Shown here: one piece after another, positions 35,772 to 46,070 of the stretch
How positions within the stretch are numbered: the stretch's first letter is position 1
Layout of the letters: each line of letters begins with the position of its first letter
From: CAVSRC01 sp963743015
GTDB taxonomy: Bacteria > Pseudomonadota > Alphaproteobacteria > Rhizobiales > Kaistiaceae
Assembly: GCA_963743015.1 (NCBI GenBank)
Contig: CAVUOD010000007.1
Coordinates: 1-64,000 of the forward strand
DNA length: 64,000 bases
Direction of reading: 5' to 3'
Notes under the pieces: model-generated
What the model saw: only the letters and a program-made list of their open reading frames with translations
Told to the model about the DNA's origin: nothing
Databases searched by the model: none
Made by a program: the position numbers and the translations under genes

Positions 35772-36791
35772 TCAGTTCTTTTCCTTGTCGACCAGCTTGT
35801 TGGCGCCGATCCACGGCATCATGCCGCGCAGGCGGGCACCGACTTCCTCGATCTGGTGGCTGTCGTTGTTGCGCCGGGTCGCCTTGAAGCGCGCCGCGCC
35901 GGAGCGCCACTCCTGCATCCACTCGGAGGTGAACTTGCCCGACTGGATGTCGCCGAGCACGCGCTTCATCTCCGCCTTGGTCTGGCTGCTGATGATGCGC
36001 GGACCCGACACGTACTCGCCCCACTCGGCGGTATTGGAGATCGAGTAGTTCATGTTGGCGATGCCGCCCTCATAGATGAGGTCGACGATCAGCTTCACCT
36101 CGTGCAGGCACTCAAAATAAGCCATCTCCGGCGCATAGCCGGCCTCGACCAGCGTCTCGAAGCCGCCGCGGATGAGTTCCACCAGGCCGCCGCAGAGCAC
36201 CACCTGCTCGCCGAAAAGGTCCGTCTCGCATTCTTCCCGGAAGGTCGTCTCGATGACGCCCGAGCGCCCGCCGCCAATTCCACACGCATAAGACAGCGCC
36301 AGGTCGTGGGCGTTTTCCGAGGCGTCCTGCTGGACCGCGATCAGGCACGGCACGCCGCCGCCCTTCTGGTACTCGCCACGCACCGTGTGGCCGGGGCCCT
36401 TGGGCGCGATCATGACCACGTCGATGGTGCTCTTCGGCTCGATCAGGGCGAAGTGGACGTTGAGGCCATGGGCGAAGGCAATCGCCGCCCCGTCGCGGAT
36501 GTTTGGCGCGATGTGGTCGGTCCAGATATCGGCCTGCAGCTCGTCCGGCGCGCACATCATGATGAGGTCGGCCCAGGCGGCAGCTTCCGCCACCGATTTC
36601 ACCGACAGGCCGTCAGCCTCGACCTTCTTCGCCGTCGCCGAGCCGGGTTTCAGGGCAATCGCCACTTCCTTGACGCCGGAATCGCGAAGGTTGAGGGCGT
36701 GGGCCCGGCCCTGGCTGCCATAGCCGACAATCGCGACCTTGCGGGCCTTGATCAGGTTGAGATCGGCATCCCGATCGTAATAGACGCGCAT
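35772..36791 (-). CDS. ilvC: Ketol-acid reductoisomerase, class I
   Basis: A 339-residue class I enzyme that converts 2-acetolactate or 2-aceto-2-hydroxybutyrate to the dihydroxy acids with NADPH and Mg2+. The Rossmann motif VGYGSQGRAHALNLRDSG opens the protein, and APKGPGHTVRGEYQKGGGVP and the metal-ligand DLFGEQVVLCGG and ECLHEVKLIVDLIYEGG segments are conserved. Full length and intact. Together with leuA, ilvI and ilvH, most of the branched-chain pathway's key enzymes lie within 23 kb but in separate operons. Confidence 0.97.
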   Translation of the reverse strand: MRVYYDRDADLNLIKARKVAIVGYGSQGRAHALNLRDSGVKEVAIALKPGSATAKKVEADGLSVKSVAEAAAWADLIMMCAPDELQADIWTDHIAPNIRDGAAIAFAHGLNVHFALIEPKSTIDVVMIAPKGPGHTVRGEYQKGGGVPCLIAVQQDASENAHDLALSYACGIGGGRSGVIETTFREECETDLFGEQVVLCGGLVELIRGGFETLVEAGYAPEMAYFECLHEVKLIVDLIYEGGIANMNYSISNTAEWGEYVSGPRIISSQTKAEMKRVLGDIQSGKFTSEWMQEWRSGAARFKATRRNNDSHQIEEVGARLRGMMPWIGANKLVDKEKN

Positions 36792-36978
36792 GAGCGTTCC
36801 CTCTTCGGTTTCGGGCTTGGCGCAGGCGGCCGGCTGGAGCCCTTTTTCATGGAAATCCGGGCGGTTCTAGCTGCCGCAGCAGTGCGGCGCAATGGCGGAA
36901 AAGAGCCGTGCCCGGCGCCGCCCGGCGAGCCCGGCGGCAGGGAACCGATCCGCCCGGGCTTTTGCGAGGGACGCGCGC

Positions 36979-37257
36979 CTATAGCTGCGGCGAGCGTGCG
37001 TCGTTGAAGGCTGCCCCGATGATCCGCCGCATTTGTTCGGCGAGGAAGCGCTGATCCTCTTCCGGCACATTGTCGAATGCTGCACCGCCGATGCTGTTCA
37101 GGGCCCGCGATTCGAGCACGTCGATGCGCTTGTCGAAATCCGTTCCGGCGAAGCGGCGCAGTTCCTTCGCCATGTCGCGGAATATGTCGTTGAAGGCGGC
37201 AACCGTGGCCCCGGCGAGCGCGGTGACCAGAAGTGTCTGTCGAGTGTTGTCTATCAT
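36979..37257 (-). CDS. Hypothetical protein, 92 aa
   Basis: A small, mostly helical protein starting MIDNTRQTLLVTALAGATVA with a hydrophobic first helix, followed by FNDIFRDMAKELRRFAGTDF and a charged C-terminus. I do not recognise it. The chosen ATG matches where codon use becomes gene-like; a longer frame upstream runs through a strong hairpin (37277-37312) and is unlikely to be translated. Confidence 0.55.
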   Translation of the reverse strand: MIDNTRQTLLVTALAGATVAAFNDIFRDMAKELRRFAGTDFDKRIDVLESRALNSIGGAAFDNVPEEDQRFLAEQMRRIIGAAFNDARSPQL

Positions 37258-37276
37258 TGTTGTTCCACGAAATGCC

Positions 37277-37312
37277 GATTGATGGGGCCGGGCCTCCTCG
37301 GCCCCATCAATC
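37277..37312. repeat. Strong 14 bp hairpin
   Basis: GATTGATGGGGCCG and CGGCCCCATCAATC are perfect inverted copies with an 8-base loop, 20 bases upstream of the 92-residue gene's start. No U-tract follows on either strand. It may be a regulatory structure or a palindromic repeat element. Confidence 0.6.
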
Positions 37313-37488
37313 GTTCCCTGCACACGCCGACTCGCCGCTTGCACCGGGACGGGCTGCAGTCTGTCCCAGTGCCTTGGCTTTGAGTATACGCGGAGTGCTG
37401 CAGTCCGCCGCAAACAACCGCTCTTTCGCCGCCCTCGCCTGCCTCGACGCTGGCAAATTTGAGCAGCCCGACCATGGCTCCGGCAATC

Positions 37489-37504
37489 CCCCCATTTGGG
37501 GGGC
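37489..37504. repeat. C6-ATTT-G6 hairpin
   Basis: CCCCCC-ATTT-GGGGGG in the non-coding stretch between the 92-residue gene and luxI. Short, perfect, no U-tract. Possible termination or processing structure for the minus-strand luxI transcript. Confidence 0.45.
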
Positions 37505-37566
37505 GCGGCCTCTGCGATGCGACGATTCCACCTGCACCCTGTCCCGATAGTCCCCGTAATCCTCGC

Positions 37567-38193
37567 CTAGGCAGCGACCCTGTCGCTGTGCCGCGAATCC
37601 CTGACCGACGGCGGCGACGGAAGCCGCGCGTTGACCTCCGCAAGAATTGTCTGCGAGACCGGGAACATGCCGAGATAGACCGGCGCGCCATAGCGAAGGG
37701 TGCTGCCCAGAACGTCTACCTCGCAGCCAATGCGGCGATAGAGACGCAGCATCCTGTCATCGAAGTTGCCGAGGATCGACTCGATGCCCGCAGCAAGGGC
37801 GACACTGCCGAGCCCGGAGATGAGGGCGCGCGAAGCGACGATCTGGTCGCGGTGGCGCAGGCTGTCCTCATCGATGCAGAAGCGGGTGCATTCCCAGATC
37901 GTCGGCGCACTCAGCAGCGCTGCATCCGGCATGGTGTCCGAAAAGAAATCGGCAAGCACGGTTGGGCCGGTCGTCGGCAGCAGGCGGAGGCTGCCCCTGA
38001 CTTCCTGCCCCGTCTCGTCCGTGTGGATCAGATAAACCGGGGCGAGATCGTCGAACCGGTCGCGCTCCCTGCCATCGACGACATCGACATCCCACTTCAG
38101 GCGCTCGCCGAAGACCCGCGCCCGCAGGCGGAACATCTGATCGATCAAACGCGCATGTTCGTGCGCATTGTACTCCTGAACCACCACGATCAT
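37567..38193 (-). CDS. Acyl-homoserine-lactone synthase, LuxI family
   Basis: A 208-residue autoinducer synthase that joins S-adenosylmethionine and an acyl-ACP to form an acyl-homoserine lactone. All key family residues are present: Arg24, Phe28 and Trp34 (FRLRARVFGERLKW), Asp45 and Asp48 (RDRFDD), Arg70 (GSLRLL), and the Glu101/Arg104 pair in IWECTRFCID. The ATG has GGAG about 8 bases upstream; a longer reading is not supported. It follows a luxR-type gene on the same strand, 160 bases away, making a complete quorum-sensing pair. The acyl chain made cannot be deduced. Confidence 0.93.
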   Translation of the reverse strand: MIVVVQEYNAHEHARLIDQMFRLRARVFGERLKWDVDVVDGRERDRFDDLAPVYLIHTDETGQEVRGSLRLLPTTGPTVLADFFSDTMPDAALLSAPTIWECTRFCIDEDSLRHRDQIVASRALISGLGSVALAAGIESILGNFDDRMLRLYRRIGCEVDVLGSTLRYGAPVYLGMFPVSQTILAEVNARLPSPPSVRDSRHSDRVAA

Positions 38194-38260
38194 CTGCAAC
38201 GCTCCACACAAAACCCGGAAATCTGCGGCTGAGCCGGACACCGACACTCCGATGTCGACG

Positions 38261-38272
38261 TTGCCGCGGCAA
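38261..38272. promoter_or_regulatory. Palindrome upstream of luxI
   Basis: TTGCCGCGGCAA is a perfect 12 bp palindrome 67 bases before the luxI start, well placed for a lux-box-like site bound by the adjacent LuxR protein. The sequence differs from classical lux boxes, so this is a candidate only. Confidence 0.45.
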
Positions 38273-38314
38273 GACCGATAACCCGGCAGCCCTAAGCCGA
38301 CGTTTTCCCGATCG

Positions 38315-38326
38315 TTCAAGCTTGAA
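38315..38326. promoter_or_regulatory. Second palindrome between luxR and luxI
   Basis: TTCAAGCTTGAA is a perfect 12 bp palindrome about 27 bases after the luxR stop codon and 120 bases before luxI. It is another candidate regulator site. Confidence 0.4.
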
Positions 38327-38353
38327 TGGTAATCGAGCGTTTCGTCGCCGAAG

Positions 38354-39091
38354 CTACAGCTTCAGCAGGCCGAGCTTGATGGCACGGCTGACGGCTTGCG
38401 CCGAAGTGACGCAGTCGAGCTTGTGGCGCACCGATTTGAGGTAGCCGCGCGTGGTGTGGAAGGAGATGTCGAGAATGGCGGCGATCTCGCCGGCATCCTT
38501 GCCGAGTGCGGTCCAGCGCAGGACTTCCAGCTCGCGGGCGCTGAGATGCGGACGATCCTCGCCAAACACGTCGCGGATGACCCGCTGGTGGAGCCGGTTG
38601 GCGATCTCCACCAGCAACGGCATGCCGGCTGTGACGAAAGCTTCCCACTCCTGCTCGGTACGGGAGAAGGAGATCGAAAACACGGCGCGGTGGCCGTGCT
38701 TGCCGACAACCGGGATGGACAGCCCGAACGGCCCAACGCCGTGGGCAAGCGCATCCTGGAGGAAGGACATCTCCTCCGGCGTGCTGACCGTCAGCTCGCT
38801 CCACTGGAACGGAAGCGTCCGCTGGAATCCTTCGCGCAGGACCGGATCGACATCGACGTAGTTGTTCTGCAGGTACTGTTTGATCCACGAAGCCGGATAG
38901 GTGAGCCGGATGTAGGGATCGACCGACGGGCTCGCACCCAGTTTCGACGAGTGGTAGACGACGTGGTCGACACCCAGGAAATCGCGCAGACGTGCAACCA
39001 CGACATCGATGTCGTCGGCGTCATCGACGATCGCGAAGGCGAGTGCCAGATAATTTTCGTCGGCCAGCTTCGAGGTCGTCGTCGTGCCCAT
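38354..39091 (-). CDS. LuxR-type quorum-sensing regulator
   Basis: A 245-residue regulator with an N-terminal autoinducer-binding domain, including the Trp/Tyr/Asp region YPASWIKQYLQNNYVDVDPV and LPFQWSEL, and a C-terminal LuxR helix-turn-helix (HLSARELEVLRWTALGKDAG, EIAAILDISFHTTRGYLKSV). The order luxR-luxI on the same strand with 160 bases between is standard. It presumably binds the lactone made by the neighbour and controls luxI and other genes. Confidence 0.92.
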   Translation of the reverse strand: MGTTTTSKLADENYLALAFAIVDDADDIDVVVARLRDFLGVDHVVYHSSKLGASPSVDPYIRLTYPASWIKQYLQNNYVDVDPVLREGFQRTLPFQWSELTVSTPEEMSFLQDALAHGVGPFGLSIPVVGKHGHRAVFSISFSRTEQEWEAFVTAGMPLLVEIANRLHQRVIRDVFGEDRPHLSARELEVLRWTALGKDAGEIAAILDISFHTTRGYLKSVRHKLDCVTSAQAVSRAIKLGLLKL

Positions 39092-39343
39092 GAATCCCCA
39101 TCGACCTCATACGACCGCGTCAACCGCCCGAAGCGCCGAGTTCCTCCACTCGCCCCCCGAAAGCGCCAACGCGGTCCGCCATGCGCGAATATGAATACTC
39201 GCCCGCCCGGTTCTCTTTCAGCCGGTACCAACACGCCTGACGATCCTGTCAGTTTAGACCATCTCCGAGCGGCAGCAATGGTTGACGACACAGCCAACGC
39301 ACTGACAGTGGAGTTCAACCGGACGTTACATTGATTGCATGAC

Positions 39344-39697
39344 TTATTTGATGGCTGCCAGGAGCGTGTCGACGTTGCGGTAGAAAGACTTAGGATTGTC
39401 GAAGCCGATGATGCGGCCGACCTCGCGCCCCTTGGCGCGCAGAATGAAGGTCGGCACCATACGGATATCGGCGAGCTCCGGCGGCAGGCCGCGCCCGGCA
39501 TTGACGCGGCGCATCGGTGCCGCGCGCCCTTGCGGACTGAGCCCATAGGAACGGGCGACGGTCGCGTCGAAGCGCATGCAGACCGCACAGCGATCGAGCT
39601 CGACCGCGATCAGCTCGGCAGCGCTTGCCACCGGCACCACGCCGGCAACCAGCATTGATGCCACCGCGATCGCCGCCAAACGCTTTACCCGGCCCAT
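39344..39697 (-). CDS. Exported thioredoxin-fold protein
   Basis: A 117-residue protein with a signal peptide (RLAAIAVASMLVAGVVPVAS) and a compact thioredoxin-like domain: the motif CAVC near residue 38 is a CXXC redox pair, and MVPTFILRAKGREVGRIIGF contains the cis-Pro segment. It resembles the small SoxS-type thioredoxins of alphaproteobacteria. No sox genes are in the window, so a general periplasmic thiol role is likelier. Confidence 0.7.
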   Translation of the reverse strand: MGRVKRLAAIAVASMLVAGVVPVASAAELIAVELDRCAVCMRFDATVARSYGLSPQGRAAPMRRVNAGRGLPPELADIRMVPTFILRAKGREVGRIIGFDNPKSFYRNVDTLLAAIK

Positions 39698-39814
39698 GCC
39701 ACCAGCCCGCTGACGTTATCCATAGGATAGCGATGCTAGGCCCGAGAAGCCGACCAGGGCCTTATCGGCAAAGCACGCATTTGAGGCGAATTGTCGGGGG
39801 TTGTCGGCGTCGGC

Positions 39815-40489
39815 TCAGTCGAGCGCCTGCCAGCCGAAATCGAGCAGCGGCCGGGCGCGCAGGGCGAAATCCACGATCTTTTCAACCAGTTTCGGGCTCC
39901 TGATCAGGGCCTCGGTCAAGGGCTCCTCGACGATGAAGGATTTGAGGCGGATGACACCGTCGAGCGGCCCGCCCTTCAGCGCCTCGAAGCCGCGCGGGAT
40001 GCGGCTGAGCTGGCTGTCGGTGTCGAAGGCGAGCTTGCCGGTCGCGAGTGCCTTCTCAACGGCCTTGAACCGCACCGGCCTGGCGGCGATCGCCTGGCGC
40101 AGCTTCAGGAGCTGCGCCGGCTCCGGCATGTGGAAGCCGGCGGCGACGAAACAGCCCTCCGGATCGATGTGCAGATAGACGAGGCCCTGCTCCATCTTGC
40201 GCCCGGAGCGGGTCAGCGTCGCGCCGCAATGGGTCTTGTAGGGGGTCTTGTCCTTGGCGAAACGCACGTCGCGATGAATACGGAAGACCGAGCGCTTGCC
40301 CTCCGCCTTGAGCGGAATCTTCCTGGCGGCGAAGGTCTCGCTGAGCTCGTCGAGCAGAGCCACCATCGGATCCAATACGTCGCTCTGGTAGAGCGTCCGG
40401 TTGTCCTCGAACCACGCCTTGTCCTGGTGGAACTTGAGTGCCGTGAAGAAGGCCAGCGCCTTCGGCCCGAAGCCCTTGAATCCCCCCAT
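39815..40489 (-). CDS. DUF2461 (TIGR02453) protein
   Basis: A 224-residue cytosolic protein. The family features are the N-terminal FGPKALAFFTALKFHQDKAW-FEDNR, the RIHRDVRFAKDKTPYKTHCG block and the GLVYLHIDPEGCFVAAGFHM-PEP strand. Widespread in bacteria, function unknown. Its start is 10 bases after the stop of the caspase-like gene on the same strand, so the two are one transcription unit. Confidence 0.88.
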   Translation of the reverse strand: MGGFKGFGPKALAFFTALKFHQDKAWFEDNRTLYQSDVLDPMVALLDELSETFAARKIPLKAEGKRSVFRIHRDVRFAKDKTPYKTHCGATLTRSGRKMEQGLVYLHIDPEGCFVAAGFHMPEPAQLLKLRQAIAARPVRFKAVEKALATGKLAFDTDSQLSRIPRGFEALKGGPLDGVIRLKSFIVEEPLTEALIRSPKLVEKIVDFALRARPLLDFGWQALD

Positions 40490-40499
40490 CTGCGCCCCC

Positions 40500-41168
40500 T
40501 CAATCGGCGAGGAACTCGCCGCTGACCAGATCGCGATAGCGGCCGCGCGGCTGGCGGCCGACGACGCGCAGGGCCAGCCCCTCCATCAGCCCCGGCAAAC
40601 TCTTGTCGAGGCGCTCCAGCGTCTTGCGCACGCGGGTGATCTCGTCGCGCCCGCCGGTGCGGAAGAAGATGTCGTAGAAGTAGATGTCGAGCAGCGAGGA
40701 ACGGGTGTAGTCGATCTCCTCGCCATAGCCGGCGACCCACAGCAACCGGTTGCCGATCTCCTCGCCGCGAATCTTGGCCGGCCGCATGATCTCGATCAGA
40801 TTGTCGGCGTCGCCGAACTTGCACGAGCCGAACAGGACGCCCTTCAGCCGGTGCTTGCGGCTGCGATTGGCGTCGACGAAGGTGTTGCGCAGGAAGGTAC
40901 GCGACAAGCCGGAGCCGTTCGGCGCCTCGATCTTGCCGATATCGCCATGGGCGGCGATGTAGAGGAAGTCGACGCCCGTGCCCGACGTCACGAAGCGCAC
41001 CGCATCGCGGAAGGAACCGGCGCCGACGAAACGCTCATAGGTGAAGGCGTCTGAACGATCCTTGAGGGCATAGGACAGGAACTCGAACAGCGGCCGCACC
41101 GTGTGGTGCCCGTCGTCGAACCAGCGGGTCTCGATGACCCCCAGACCAAGGTTGCGCGAAGCCGCCAA
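40500..41168 (-). CDS. Uncharacterised protein with a caspase-like His/Cys pattern
   Basis: About 222 residues. I chose the TTG start because AAGGAGGG lies 8 bases before it; the longer GTG reading adds 16 Arg-rich residues and has no ribosome site. The segments VDFLYIAAHGDIGKI and HRLKGVLFGSCKFGDADNL place a His-Gly after one hydrophobic strand and a Cys after a later one, as in caspase/CHAT-type cysteine proteases. The intervening SRTFLRNTF helix and the absence of membrane spans fit that reading. This is inference from pattern only; no family name is known to me. It is translated just before the DUF2461 gene. Confidence 0.6.
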   Translation of the reverse strand: MAASRNLGLGVIETRWFDDGHHTVRPLFEFLSYALKDRSDAFTYERFVGAGSFRDAVRFVTSGTGVDFLYIAAHGDIGKIEAPNGSGLSRTFLRNTFVDANRSRKHRLKGVLFGSCKFGDADNLIEIMRPAKIRGEEIGNRLLWVAGYGEEIDYTRSSLLDIYFYDIFFRTGGRDEITRVRKTLERLDKSLPGLMEGLALRVVGRQPRGRYRDLVSGEFLAD

Positions 41169-41500
41169 CTCGAAGTCCCTCCTTCGCCGGATACTGCCAC
41201 GGATCGAAGGCCACACACGTCCGACAAACGGTCGCGGCTAACCCCTATTGAAACACGATAATACAGTAATATTAAGCTGTTGTGACGTTTTTTTAAGGTG
41301 TCAAAACTGCCCGAATGGGAGGCAATTCCGATCACTTTTTGAGGAAGTGAAAGACCGATGGAACGGCCGGCAGCGGGCCGCGGCCGACCCGAATTAGGCA
41401 CGCCGCAGCGGGCCTTGGCAAGCCCTTAAAGCGTCGGAACATATGCGGAACACGAGATTGAGCGCAAGACGCGCCCCCGGCACGCCGCCGCGATCGCCCG
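41169..41500. other. AT-rich intergenic region, no gene
   Basis: The part near 41250-41310 is markedly AT-rich for this genome and contains TTGACA on the minus strand (41298-41303), a plausible promoter for the caspase-like/DUF2461 operon. No coding sequence or RNA is recognised. Confidence 0.45.
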
Positions 41501-42097
41501 TTATTCGAGGAAGACCGGGATCAGCGAGGCTGCGAGCAGCGCCGCCATCACCAGGTTGAAGATGCGGATGGAGCGCGGATCGGTGACGATCCGCTTCAGC
41601 CCCGTGCCGAAGAGCACCCAGGTGAATGACGAAGCCGTGCCGAGCACGGTGAATATCCCGGCAATCAGGATAGTGTTGAGCGGGAATGCGGTGATCCCGG
41701 CATAGGCGGTGACAGCGCCGATCGCCATCACCCAGGCCTTGGCATTGATCCACTGGAAGGCAGCCGCCTGGAAGAAGGTGAAGGGCCGCGCCCGGGCGTT
41801 GTTGCCGTGGACGCCGGCGGCGTTGGCAATGCGCCAGGCGAGATAGAGCAGATAGGCGGCGCCGGCATATTTCAGCACCTCATAGGCGATCGGAAAGGCG
41901 GCGAAGAAGGCGCCGAGACCGAAGCCGACGACAAGAACCATGAAGCCGAAGCCGAGCGGTACGCCGAAGCCGTGGGGAAGCGTGCGCCCCCAGCCAAAAT
42001 TCAGCCCAGAGGCCATCAGCATGACGTTGTTGGGCCCCGGAGTGAACAGCGTGGCGACGGCAAAGACGACGAAGGCAGCGAGAAGATCAAGCGACAT
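41501..42097 (-). CDS. LysE/RhtB-family amino-acid exporter
   Basis: A 198-residue six-helix exporter. The family motif FTPGPNNVMLMASGLNFGWG near residue 18, GFGFMVLVVGFGLGAFF and the QWINAKAWVMAIGAV helix are typical. It exports amino acids or related metabolites; the substrate is not predictable. The start matches the conserved N-terminus MSLDLLAAFVVFAVATLFTP. Confidence 0.9.
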   Translation of the reverse strand: MSLDLLAAFVVFAVATLFTPGPNNVMLMASGLNFGWGRTLPHGFGVPLGFGFMVLVVGFGLGAFFAAFPIAYEVLKYAGAAYLLYLAWRIANAAGVHGNNARARPFTFFQAAAFQWINAKAWVMAIGAVTAYAGITAFPLNTILIAGIFTVLGTASSFTWVLFGTGLKRIVTDPRSIRIFNLVMAALLAASLIPVFLE

Positions 42098-42295
42098 GAA
42101 TGGGTTCAGCCGGTTGCCATGACAGCTGACGCAACCATGTCTCGTCGCCGCCCGCCAGTTGGAAGCTACACTCTTGGTTTCGGCCGACGCCAGAGGCCGC
42201 GAGACGACTTCGCGGCAAATCAGGCACAGATCATCGCAACCGGCTGTTATCATCCCGGCGGGCCGGTTGCCCCGGGCGGCGGCCGCGCTTGAGCC

Positions 42296-42922
42296 CTACC
42301 CTTCCTCCGCCCTGCGGCTGATGGCAGCGATGCCGGTGCGGCACACCTCGACCAGACCCAGCGGCGCCATGACGGCGATGAGCTGCTCGACCTTGGTCGA
42401 CCGCCCGGTCACCTCGAAGATGAAATGGCCGACGGAGGCATCGACCACGGTCGCCTGGAAGGCGTCGGCGAGGCGCAGGGCCTCGACCCGGGCATCGCCC
42501 GTGCCGGCGACCTTGATCAGTGCCAGCTCGCGCTCGATCGGCCGGTTGTTCGACACTGTGAGGTCGGTCACCGTATGCACCGGCACCAGGCGGGCGAGTT
42601 GGTTCTTGATCTGCGAGATGACCATCGGCGTCGCCGTGGTCACGATGGTGATGCGCGACAGGTGCTTGGCGTGCTCGGTTTCGGACACGGTGAGGCTGTC
42701 GATGTTGTAGCCGCGCCCCGAGAACAGGCCGATGACGCGGGCGAGCACGCCCGGCTCGTTGTCGACGACGACCGACAGGGTGTGGGTTTCCTCCCCGCCC
42801 TTGGTTTCCTCGATGAAATAGGCCGAGGCCGGCGGTTCGCCGGGAGGCCGCAGCGTGGTGCTCTCCTGCGGTTTCTTTGCCACGCCCTTGCGTTTCCTTG
42901 CCACTTTCGCTGCCTTTTTCAT
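42296..42922 (-). CDS. ilvH: Acetolactate synthase small subunit
   Basis: A 208-residue regulatory subunit. A basic N-terminal extension (KKAAKVARKRKGVAKK) precedes the ACT domain HTLSVVVDNEPGVLARVIGL-FSGRGYNIDSL, which binds valine, and the ALS_ss_C domain ending ISRRAEEG. It activates and confers feedback on the large subunit. The gene is separated from the large-subunit gene by a threonine-dehydratase gene, an uncommon order. Confidence 0.95.
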   Translation of the reverse strand: MKKAAKVARKRKGVAKKPQESTTLRPPGEPPASAYFIEETKGGEETHTLSVVVDNEPGVLARVIGLFSGRGYNIDSLTVSETEHAKHLSRITIVTTATPMVISQIKNQLARLVPVHTVTDLTVSNNRPIERELALIKVAGTGDARVEALRLADAFQATVVDASVGHFIFEVTGRSTKVEQLIAVMAPLGLVEVCRTGIAAISRRAEEG

Positions 42923-42979
42923 GCCGATACCCGTTTGCCTGCCGGGGTCGCCCCCGATCCAATCCCGCCGTCTGTCGCC

Positions 42980-44011
42980 CTAGGTGTGGGCGACGACCGC
43001 ATCCTCGCGATTTTCCACCACCATCCGCCCGCGTGCTTCCGCACCACCGGCCGGCCGCGGTGCCATCACCCATTCGGCGAAAAGCTTGAGATCGATATTG
43101 CCGCCGCTGAGAACCAGACCGACGCGCTTGTCGCGCAGCCGCTCGCGCTCCTTCAGCGCTGCGGCCAGCGGCGCGGCGCCCGCCCCTTCCGCCAGGTTGT
43201 GGGTGTCGGTCCAGTAGATGCGGATGGCCTCGGCGATCTCGTCGTCGCTCACCTGAACGATGCGAGAGACGCCCTGCCGGATGCAGGCAAGCGCCTGCTC
43301 GTCGGGCACCCGCGTCGCAATGCCGTCGGCGCGCGTGTTGCACGACGGCGTGGTGACCGCGCGGCCGGTGGCGAACGACAGCGCATAGGCCGGCGCGGCG
43401 CTGGCCTGAACGCCGACGATCTCGGTCCTGCGACCGAGCAGGTCGCGCGCCGTCACGCAACCGCAAATGCCCGAGCCCAACCCGATCGGCACATAAAGCG
43501 TGTCGAGGTCGGGCTCGGCCGTCATCAACTCTAGCGCGTAGGTGGCGACGCCGAGCACCAGGTCGCGATGGAACGAGGGGACCATCTCGTGCCCGTTGTC
43601 GACGGCGAAGGACTTGGCCTCCGCCCTGGCCGCATCGAAGTCGTCGCCGGCCTCGATCACCTCCGCGCCGAAAGCCCGCATGGCATTGTTCTTCTCGACC
43701 GAATTGCCGTGCGGCACGAAGATGGTCACCGGCACGTCACGGCGTTGCCCGGCAAAGGCGACCGACTGCCCGTGATTGCCGCGTGTCGCCGACACCAGCC
43801 CGGTCACGTGCGACCGTTCGCGCTTCATGCGATCGACATAGACCAGCCCGCCGCGCACCTTGAAGGCGCCGGTGACCTGGTGGTTCTCGTGCTTGACCAC
43901 CACCTCCGTCCCCAGCCTCTCGGCAAGCAGCGGCCAGCGGCGTTGCGGCGTCGGCGACAGGACGTCGCCGACCAGCCGTTGCGCATGTTCCAGATCCTGC
44001 AAGGTGAACAT
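42980..44011 (-). CDS. Threonine/serine dehydratase-type PLP enzyme
   Basis: A 343-residue fold-type II PLP enzyme without a C-terminal ACT domain, so not the feedback-regulated IlvA. The PLP lysine lies in HQVTGAFKVRGGLVY near residue 55, the phosphate-binding glycine loop in PIGLGSGICGC, and SATRGNHGQSVAFA is typical. I chose the ATG preceded by GGGGAGGG (MFTLQDLEHAQ) over a GTG/ATG overlapping the ilvI stop. It would deaminate threonine to 2-oxobutyrate, the isoleucine precursor used by acetolactate synthase. Hydroxyaspartate or serine are alternative substrates. Its place between ilvI and ilvH supports the first. Confidence 0.85.
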   Translation of the reverse strand: MFTLQDLEHAQRLVGDVLSPTPQRRWPLLAERLGTEVVVKHENHQVTGAFKVRGGLVYVDRMKRERSHVTGLVSATRGNHGQSVAFAGQRRDVPVTIFVPHGNSVEKNNAMRAFGAEVIEAGDDFDAARAEAKSFAVDNGHEMVPSFHRDLVLGVATYALELMTAEPDLDTLYVPIGLGSGICGCVTARDLLGRRTEIVGVQASAAPAYALSFATGRAVTTPSCNTRADGIATRVPDEQALACIRQGVSRIVQVSDDEIAEAIRIYWTDTHNLAEGAGAAPLAAALKERERLRDKRVGLVLSGGNIDLKLFAEWVMAPRPAGGAEARGRMVVENREDAVVAHT

Positions 44012-44037
44012 GGCGCCCTCCCCGTGTCTCGCCTGCA

Positions 44038-45819
<1,782 letters not shown>

Positions 45820-45952
45820 CGCACTTCCTCACCCTTCGCATCTCACCCGGCGCCGCCCGGCACCGGAATTCATCACGCCCCGCCTGATCGATACCTCCGG
45901 TCCCTGTGGACCCTGGCCGGCGCCGGGGCGACGAAGGCCAGTCGTTTCGGCA

Positions 45953-45977
45953 ATAAAAAAGGCCCCTGAAGGGCCTG
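45953..45977 (-). terminator. Attenuator terminator before ilvI
   Basis: On the minus strand AGGCCC-TTCAG-GGGCCT is followed by TTTTTT, 30 bases after the leader-peptide stop and about 135 bases before ilvI. Its position between leader and structural gene identifies it as the attenuation terminator. Confidence 0.85.
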
Positions 45978-46006
45978 TTTTCGCGCACCAGCTTTCCCGC
46001 GGCAAC

Positions 46007-46063
46007 CTATGGGGTCGCCTCGCCGATGCGCGTGCCAAGTACGAGAATGGACTTCGTCGTCAT
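46007..46063 (-). CDS. ilvL: ilv operon leader peptide
   Basis: An 18-residue peptide MTTKSILVLGTRIGEATP with GAGAGG before its ATG. Five of nine consecutive residues (ILVL.TRI) are isoleucine, leucine or valine, the end products of the pathway. A Rho-independent terminator follows within 55 bases. Shortage of charged branched-chain tRNAs would stall the ribosome here and prevent termination. It starts 8 bases after the miaA stop, so transcripts entering from miaA would also be subject to attenuation. Confidence 0.88.
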   Translation of the reverse strand: MTTKSILVLGTRIGEATP

Positions 46064-46070
46064 GACCTCT

